Positions 34,189-39,245 of a stretch of DNA of 39,245 nt are shown here, in pieces; within the stretch, counting starts at the first letter, position 1; each line of letters opens with the position of its first letter. The notes below the pieces were generated by a model. It saw only the letters and a list, made by a program, of their open reading frames with translations, had not been told where the DNA came from and did no database searches. This stretch comes from Bacteroides propionicifaciens DSM 19291 = JCM 14649 (lineage in GTDB: Bacteria > Bacteroidota > Bacteroidia > Bacteroidales > Bacteroidaceae), in NCBI RefSeq assembly GCF_000375405.1, contig NZ_AQWS01000025.1, positions 1-39,245 on the forward strand, read 5' to 3'. The position numbers and the translations under genes were made by a program.

Positions 34189-36858
34189 ATGAGTGATGAT
34201 ATCCATTATAAATCAGAAAATAATCAATTTGACAAACCTACAGCATCCTCTCCAGAGCATGTAAAACACCATCTGTCGGGTATGTACGAGAATTGGTTCT
34301 TAGACTACGCTTCATACGTAATCTTAGAGCGTGCCGTACCCCATATAAACGATGGCCTTAAACCTGTTCAGAGACGAATCTTGCATTCAATGAAACGAAT
34401 GGACGATGGGAGATACAATAAGGTTGCCAATATTGTTGGTCATACAATGCAGTTTCACCCACACGGTGACGCTTCTATTGGTGATGCACTGATTCAACTT
34501 GGACAAAAAGACTTCCTGATAGATTGCCAAGGGAACTGGGGTAATATTCTGACAGGAGACCGTGCTGCTGCTCCTCGTTACATTGAGGCTAGACTTTCTA
34601 AATTTGCGCTTGAAGTGGTTTTTAATCCTAAAACTACCGAGTGGCAAAAGTCGTATGACGGCAGAAACAAAGAGCCTATTACCCTCCCTCTTAAATACCC
34701 ACTTATTCTAGCTCAAGGAGCTGAGGGGATCGCTGTAGGACTCTCATCCAAAATATTACCTCACAACTTCAACGAAATTTGTGATGCTGCTATTAATTAT
34801 CTAAATGACAAGCCATTCACACTCTATCCAGACTTCCAAACTGGAGGTTACATAGATGTATCAAGATACAATGATGGAGAAAGAGGCGGAAACGTTAAGG
34901 TACGCGCAAAGATCAATAAAATTGACAATAGGACACTTTCAATAAGTGAAATTCCCTTTGGTAAAACTACAACCTCGGTCATTGATTCGATATTGAAAGC
35001 TGTTGACAAAGGGAAGATAAAAATACGTAAGGTTGACGACAACACTTCAGCTGAAGTTGAAATTATCGTGCACCTACCTTCTGGTGTATCTTCGGATCGC
35101 ACGATTGATGCCCTATATGCCTTTACAGACTGTGAAATTAGCATTTCTCCCAATTGCTGCGTAATTGAAGACAACAGACCGCATTTTCTTACTATTAGTC
35201 ATGTATTGAAACAAGCTGTCGATAACACGCTTAAACTTCTCAAACTGGAGTTAGAAATCCGTAAAGGAGAACTTGAGGAGAGCTTTCACATGGCTTCCTT
35301 AGAAAAGATATTTATTGAAGAGCGAATATATAAAGACAAAGAATTTGAATCGTCTAAAGATATGGATGCTGCATGCAAGCATATCGACAAGCGATTAACA
35401 CCATTCTATCCACAATTTATCCGTGAAGTCACCAAAGAGGACATCCTAAGGCTCATGGAAATTAAAATGGGTAGAATCCTAAAATTCAATTCCGAGAAAG
35501 CCGATGAGATCATGGCTAAGATGAAAGCTGAAATTGCTGAAATCGATAAGGAGTTGTCAAATATGATAGGCTTCACTACACGTTGGTTCTCGATGCTAAA
35601 ACAAAAGTACGGGAAAGAGCACCAGCGCATGACCGAGATCAGAAACTTCGATACAATCGAAATAACTAAAGTAGCCGAAGCCAATGAAAAACTCTACTTC
35701 AATGCCGAAGAAGGGTTCATGGGAACTGACCTAAAGAACAGTACGTTTATCAATAACTGTTCAAAGTTTGATGATGTAATCGTTTTTTATAGTGATGGTA
35801 AGTATATGATTACTCCCGTTATCGATAAAAAGTTTATTGGTAAGAATGTAATTCACATTGACATATTCCAAAAAGACGATGAACGTACTATCTATAATGT
35901 CGTGTATAGAGACGGTAAAGAGGGTGGCATATATTATATAAAAAGATTCTTTGTCACCTCTGTAATTCGAGATAGAGAATACGATATTACCCAAGGCACT
36001 CCAGGCTCCGAAGTAATCTACTTTAGCGCAAACCCCAATGGTGAAGCCGAAGTTATTCATGTTACACATAGAATTAAGCGAGGTGAACGCAGCCGAGTAC
36101 GTAAGGTTGAGTTCGATGAAGATTTCAGTTTAGTCGCTATCAGAGGCCGACAAGCAAAAGGTAATATTCTAACCAAGCGAAGCATTAGAAAAATAGCACT
36201 AAAAGAACACGGTAAATCGACATTAGGTGGAGTTGATGTGTGGTTTGATCCAGATGTTAAAAAACTAAATCACGATGAGAGAGGACTATACCTTGGTGAA
36301 TTTACTGAAGAAGATAGAATTCTTGTAATCACTGATAAGCATCTGTTTTACACCTGCTCGTATGACATAACAACCCATTTTGAAGGCAATATAAAGCATA
36401 TTGAGAAGCTAGACGAAAAGAAAGTATGGACTGCAGCTCTAATAGACGCAAATAATAAAAATCAAACTTACCTCAAACGATTCTGTTTCGAAGATGTCAA
36501 CAAACCTGAAAGTTACTTAGGCGGAAACAACAAGAGCGTAGAGTTGTTATTAACTGATAATGCTGAACCACTACTTAAAGTCACATTTGGTGGACCTGAC
36601 AAACATAGAGATACGCTAACTGTGGATGCAGTTAAGTTTATTGATCAAAAAGGTTTTGGAGCAAAGGGTAAACGTCTGACTACCTATCAAGTTGAATCAG
36701 TAAAGGATATAAACCCGCACTCCGAACAAACAAAAGAAACTAAAGAAAGCGGGGACAAAAACATATCCACCAAACCCGATAAGGAATCAAGTGAACCTGA
36801 ACCCGAAAACGAACTAAAAAAGAAAGACAGAAATGATGGTCAGATGGATCTTTTCTAA
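34189..36858 (+). CDS. parC: DNA topoisomerase IV subunit A (GyrA/ParC family)
   Basis: An 889-residue type IIA topoisomerase A subunit that cuts and rejoins DNA during decatenation. The breakage domain has YASYVILERAVPHINDGLKP (40-59), QRRILHSM, the quinolone-region HPHGDASIGDAL (90-101), QGNWGNILTGD and the catalytic tyrosine in APRYIEARLS (Tyr131). A coiled-coil region (about 340-460) precedes a beta-propeller-like C-terminus and an acidic/lysine-rich tail ending DGQMDLF. Helix 4 has Ala where E. coli ParC has Ser80; this appears to be the normal Bacteroidota form. The parE-type partner is not in the window. Followed 18 bases on by DUF3316. Confidence 0.93.
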   Translation: MSDDIHYKSENNQFDKPTASSPEHVKHHLSGMYENWFLDYASYVILERAVPHINDGLKPVQRRILHSMKRMDDGRYNKVANIVGHTMQFHPHGDASIGDALIQLGQKDFLIDCQGNWGNILTGDRAAAPRYIEARLSKFALEVVFNPKTTEWQKSYDGRNKEPITLPLKYPLILAQGAEGIAVGLSSKILPHNFNEICDAAINYLNDKPFTLYPDFQTGGYIDVSRYNDGERGGNVKVRAKINKIDNRTLSISEIPFGKTTTSVIDSILKAVDKGKIKIRKVDDNTSAEVEIIVHLPSGVSSDRTIDALYAFTDCEISISPNCCVIEDNRPHFLTISHVLKQAVDNTLKLLKLELEIRKGELEESFHMASLEKIFIEERIYKDKEFESSKDMDAACKHIDKRLTPFYPQFIREVTKEDILRLMEIKMGRILKFNSEKADEIMAKMKAEIAEIDKELSNMIGFTTRWFSMLKQKYGKEHQRMTEIRNFDTIEITKVAEANEKLYFNAEEGFMGTDLKNSTFINNCSKFDDVIVFYSDGKYMITPVIDKKFIGKNVIHIDIFQKDDERTIYNVVYRDGKEGGIYYIKRFFVTSVIRDREYDITQGTPGSEVIYFSANPNGEAEVIHVTHRIKRGERSRVRKVEFDEDFSLVAIRGRQAKGNILTKRSIRKIALKEHGKSTLGGVDVWFDPDVKKLNHDERGLYLGEFTEEDRILVITDKHLFYTCSYDITTHFEGNIKHIEKLDEKKVWTAALIDANNKNQTYLKRFCFEDVNKPESYLGGNNKSVELLLTDNAEPLLKVTFGGPDKHRDTLTVDAVKFIDQKGFGAKGKRLTTYQVESVKDINPHSEQTKETKESGDKNISTKPDKESSEPEPENELKKKDRNDGQMDLF

Positions 36859-36876
36859 TGCGTCTCTAAAAGGCTT

Positions 36877-37731
36877 ATGGAAAAAACAATATTTGGGTGT
36901 TTACTAATCCTAGCACCTTTCTTCAGTGATATTAATGCACAGAATTTAGAAGATGTCGATGCCCCCAAAATTATAAATAGAGCTGTATCCTATGGCGTGG
37001 GGTACAGCAATATTTTTGACACCTACCTCTCGCCTCAAGAGTACAAAGGAATCGATTTTAGAATTGCTAGAGAGACCAACCGAATGACTCGTCTTTGGGA
37101 TGGCAACGTATCGCTCCATAACTTCTTGCAAGCCGATATATCTTATACACACAACCATGTGGATAATAACAACTCATTTTCGGGACTACTCAATTGGAAC
37201 ATTGGTCTACACTACCAATTCAGGATTAGCCCTAATTTCAAAATTCTAGCTGGTGCCTTAATTGATGCTAACATAGGATTTATTTACAACCTAAGAAATG
37301 GTAATAATCCTGCGAATGCCAAGCTATATCTAAATTTAGCTCCCTCGGGTATGGCTATTTGGAAGACTAAAATAAAATCACTGCCCATCACTCTGAGGTA
37401 CCAAGTAAACATCCCAATTATGGGAGTTATGTTCTCTCCACACTACGGGCAATCTTATTATGAGATGTTCTCTGTTGGCAACGATAAAGGACTTTTAAAG
37501 TTTACCTCACTTCATAATCAACCTTCAATAAGGCAGTTCATCAGCATGGACATACCAATCAATCGAGTAAAGCTTCGCCTAAGCTATATCATGGATATAC
37601 AACAAGCTAAACTTAATAATATTAAGTCACATAACTATGGCCATGTATTTATGGTAGGGTTCGTTACAGATCTTATCAAAATACGCCCTAAGACAACTAA
37701 GCAAATTCCTGACAATCTAGAGGCTTACTAA
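36877..37731 (+). CDS. DUF3316 predicted outer-membrane protein
   Basis: A 284-residue protein with a signal peptide (cleavage likely after INAQ, about residue 22). The body has many short amphipathic strands with alternating hydrophobic residues (YGVGYSNIFDTYLSP, LNWNIGLHYQFRI, LPITLRYQVNIPIMGVMFSP, RVKLRLSYIMDIQQAKLNN), typical of a small outer-membrane beta barrel and matching DUF3316. Function unknown. It is 18 bases after the parC-type gene and 19 before the S41 peptidase, so the three may share a transcript. Confidence 0.8.
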   Translation: MEKTIFGCLLILAPFFSDINAQNLEDVDAPKIINRAVSYGVGYSNIFDTYLSPQEYKGIDFRIARETNRMTRLWDGNVSLHNFLQADISYTHNHVDNNNSFSGLLNWNIGLHYQFRISPNFKILAGALIDANIGFIYNLRNGNNPANAKLYLNLAPSGMAIWKTKIKSLPITLRYQVNIPIMGVMFSPHYGQSYYEMFSVGNDKGLLKFTSLHNQPSIRQFISMDIPINRVKLRLSYIMDIQQAKLNNIKSHNYGHVFMVGFVTDLIKIRPKTTKQIPDNLEAY

Positions 37732-37750
37732 ACAATCAGAACTTAAGAAA

Positions 37751-38773
37751 ATGGTTAAATCGACTATAAACAAATATTGGAAAGTACTAGCTCTTGCAAT
37801 CTGTATAACGACTACTAGTAGCTGTTATAGAGAGGAGACAGTTGACAATTCACCCATGGGCAACTTTGAAGCTCTTTGGAAAATTCTCGACGAAGGATAT
37901 TGCTACTTTACCTATAAAAACATCGATTGGGATGAGGTTTATTATAAATACAAACAACAAATATCATCCAACATGTCATCTGAAGAACTTTTCGATGTAC
38001 TTGGAGAAATGACTAGAGAGCTTCGTGATGGTCATGTAAATCTAGCATCTTCGTGGAACCTAGCTAGATATTGGGAGTGGTATCAAGATTATCCGCGCAA
38101 TTTTGACGAAACAATACAAGATAATTACTTAGGAAAAGACTACCGTATTGCCGGAGGAATTAAATATAAAATACTTGAAGATAATATAGGGTACATCTAT
38201 TATGAAAACTTTGCAAGCCCAATAGGTGATGGAAATATAAATCACATATTAAAGCATTTAGAGCTTTGCGATGGCATTATTATTGACATCAGAAATAACG
38301 GAGGTGGAAATATAACAAACTCATCAAAATTAGCCTCACATTTTATAGAAGAGGAACTCATTACAGGCTATACAATGCATAAAAAAGGGCCTTCACACGA
38401 TAGCTTTTCCAACCCATATCCTATCAAGTTAAGTCCTGCAAAAGGAATTAGGTGGCAAGAGGGTGTTGCTCTACTTATTAACAGGCATACCTATAGTGCT
38501 GCAAACGACTTTACCAATAATATGAGCTTACTCGATAATGTCACTCTTATAGGTGACCGAACGGGCGGTGGTGGAGGTCTTCCATTTACCTCAGAGCTCC
38601 CCAATGGATGGACACTTAGGTATTCAGCTAGTCCACATTTAGATGCAAATAAAGAACACATAGAATTCGGTATTGATCCAGACATAAAAGTAGACATGAA
38701 CAACCTAGATAAAATGCAGGGTAAAGATACAATAATAGAAACAGCTAGAAATTTATTAAAAAAAGAGAGCTAA
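37751..38773 (+). CDS. S41 family peptidase lipoprotein
   Basis: A 340-residue envelope peptidase with a lipobox (TTSSC, Cys25). An N-terminal helical region holds REL-RDGHVNL (DGH at about 93-95), followed by the core: YIYYENFASPIGDG, CDGIIIDIRNNGGGN (about 173-187), then the nucleophile motif HTYSAANDF with Ser249 and IGDRTGGGG (about 267-275). The lysine of the Ser-Lys CtpA dyad is replaced here by DRTGG, as in tricorn-type S41 enzymes. No PDZ domain is evident between the helical part and core. Substrate unknown. It is last before tRNA-Leu. Confidence 0.88.
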   Translation: MVKSTINKYWKVLALAICITTTSSCYREETVDNSPMGNFEALWKILDEGYCYFTYKNIDWDEVYYKYKQQISSNMSSEELFDVLGEMTRELRDGHVNLASSWNLARYWEWYQDYPRNFDETIQDNYLGKDYRIAGGIKYKILEDNIGYIYYENFASPIGDGNINHILKHLELCDGIIIDIRNNGGGNITNSSKLASHFIEEELITGYTMHKKGPSHDSFSNPYPIKLSPAKGIRWQEGVALLINRHTYSAANDFTNNMSLLDNVTLIGDRTGGGGGLPFTSELPNGWTLRYSASPHLDANKEHIEFGIDPDIKVDMNNLDKMQGKDTIIETARNLLKKES

Positions 38774-38776
38774 ATA

Positions 38777-38808
38777 TTTGTCAGATAAAAAGAAACATAG
38801 TACATTTG
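38777..38808 (+). promoter_or_regulatory. promoter of tRNA-Leu
   Basis: TTTG (38777-38780), a 20-bp spacer and TACATTTG (38801-38808) match the consensus exactly, 22 bases upstream of the tRNA. Confidence 0.75.
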
Positions 38809-38829
38809 CATCGCAATCAAGCAATATCT

Positions 38830-38911
38830 GCGGATGTGGCGTAATTGGTAGCCGCGCTAGACTTAGGATCTAGTGTTGAGAGACGTGAAGGTTCGAGTCC
38901 TTTCATCCGCA
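38830..38911 (+). tRNA. tRNA-Leu (anticodon TAG)
   Basis: Acceptor arms GCGGATG and CATCCGC with discriminator A. The D arm holds GGCGTAATTGGTAGCC, the anticodon arm CTAGA-CTTAGGA-TCTAG gives anticodon TAG, the long variable arm (TGTTGAGAGACGTGA) marks a class II tRNA, and the T arm holds GGTTCGAGTCC. CCA is not encoded. It has its own promoter and a downstream hairpin. Confidence 0.95.
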
Positions 38912-38914
38912 CAT

Positions 38915-38951
38915 AAGAAGAGCTTCTGATATAATATCAGAAGCTCTTCTT
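38915..38951 (+). terminator. hairpin after tRNA-Leu
   Basis: AAGAAGAGCTTCTGATAT and ATATCAGAAGCTCTTCTT are perfect 18-bp arms around a single A. The T run is weak (CTTCTTG), yet the position right after the tRNA fits a terminator. The IS end lies 20 bases further. Confidence 0.7.
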
Positions 38952-38970
38952 GCATTCAGTAGCTTTCTAC

Positions 38971-39151
38971 CTGTGGGATTTGCATATCAAGCATAGATTT
39001 TAGTCAAGCGATAAATAAAGAAGTTTACATCTCTTACTCCTCTTAAACTAGCTCTAAAAGATTTTATTTTAGCATTGAAGCTTTCAGCTGATGCATTTGT
39101 AGAACGGTTGTTGAAGAACTGTACTATGTTATAATAATTGGATTGGATGCT
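38971..39151 (-). mobile_element. inverted copy of the ISAon1/ISL3-type element, interrupted
   Basis: Bases 38971-39109 are the reverse complement of 1-139, identical by eye. The transposase frame continues to about 39151, where foreign sequence starting GACACCCTCTC cuts it. The IS terminus (CTGTGGG) faces the tRNA-Leu hairpin. Confidence 0.78.
38987..39151 (-). pseudogene. ISAon1/ISL3-type transposase C-terminus, disrupted
   Basis: About 54 codons read towards lower coordinates and end in the TGA at 38987-38989. They contain SIQSNYYNIVQFFNN, then the same NRSTNASAESFNAK signature as the left copy. Going upstream, the frame meets a stop (TGA) within a few codons after entering the GACACCCTCTC sequence, so the gene is cut by an insertion. 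The rest of the transposase would lie beyond the inserted element, outside the window. Confidence 0.72.
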
Positions 39152-39245
39152 GACACCCTCTCATAAAGTGTGTAAGTTAAAATGATCGGCTTGGGTAACA
39201 ACTTTACCTGAGCCGTTGTTTTATAATAAAAAACTTAGACATGTA
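39152..39245. mobile_element. possible end of a second IS (IS256-like), cut by window edge
   Basis: GACACCCTCTCATAAAGTGT and the following GTAAGTT resemble the terminal repeat style of IS256-family elements, and the boundary interrupts the transposase frame cleanly. A hairpin (CGGCT-TG-GGTAA with TTACC-TG-AGCCG, 39184-39213) follows. An ATG at 39241 could be its first codon. No transposase sequence is visible, so the family is a guess. Confidence 0.45.

Noticed and set aside
34456-34494. Quinolone-resistance substitution (Ala at the ParC Ser80 position)
   Set aside because: The HPHGDASIGDAL form appears to be the normal sequence of Bacteroidota ParC, so it is not evidence for acquired resistance.
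1-39245. CRISPR array, prophage, integrative element or defence island
   Set aside because: No regularly spaced repeats, integrase, phage structural genes or known defence proteins are seen; apart from the IS ends the content is core metabolism, envelope and translation.

Overview
The window reads as a chromosomal segment of a Bacteroidota bacterium, order Bacteroidales. Evidence: Bacteroidota-type promoters (TTTG, 19-20 bp, TAnnTTTG) recur upstream of genes; the gene set includes NigD-like, NamZ (DUF1343) and DUF3316 proteins, an alpha2-type glycyl-tRNA synthetase next to an FKBP lipoprotein, a folP-cdaA pair and many short lipoboxes; base composition is AT-rich. Genus is not resolved. Nearly everything is core housekeeping content, tightly packed.

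Layout. Left edge (1-300): the 3' end of an ISAon1/ISL3-type transposase, then tRNA-Pro(TGG) on the minus strand. 614-5500 (minus): six overlapping genes, PASTA protein, rluD, ddl, a PlsB-like acyltransferase, a NigD-like lipoprotein and a rhodanese lipoprotein. 5730-9720: rpmH (minus), then efp, a GT2 glycosyltransferase, radC, a SufT-like gene and lpxH (plus). 9786-15178 (minus): alkaline phosphatase, a small isolated 64-codon transcription unit, a DeoR-type regulator with a candidate operator, and pta-ackA. 15432-18468 (plus): lrgA-lrgB, then a DUF2156/GNAT pair. 18489-23746: folP-cdaA (minus), murF (plus), a VanZ-like gene (minus), a helix-hairpin-helix protein (plus) and lolD-like (minus). 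23772-26628 (minus): tcdA and a CPA2 antiporter with a Usp-like tail. 26833-31775 (plus): asd, a broken namZ and a large FAD/Fe-S dehydrogenase. 31858-34004 (minus): FKBP lipoprotein and glyS. 34189-38773 (plus): a parC-type topoisomerase subunit, DUF3316 and an S41 peptidase. Right edge: tRNA-Leu(TAG), then an inverted copy of the left-edge IS, itself cut by what looks like a second IS.

Functional threads: cell envelope building (ddl, murF, PASTA, lpxH, lolD, namZ remnant, c-di-AMP synthesis), overflow carbon metabolism (pta-ackA divergent from lrgAB), and translation (rpmH, efp, glyS, rluD, tcdA, two tRNAs). I found no CRISPR array, phage or obvious defence system. The least ordinary items are the inverted IS copies beside two tRNA terminators, the internally deleted namZ, the isolated small transcription unit at 11235-11631, and inverted repeats overlapping or next to the deoR and pta promoters.
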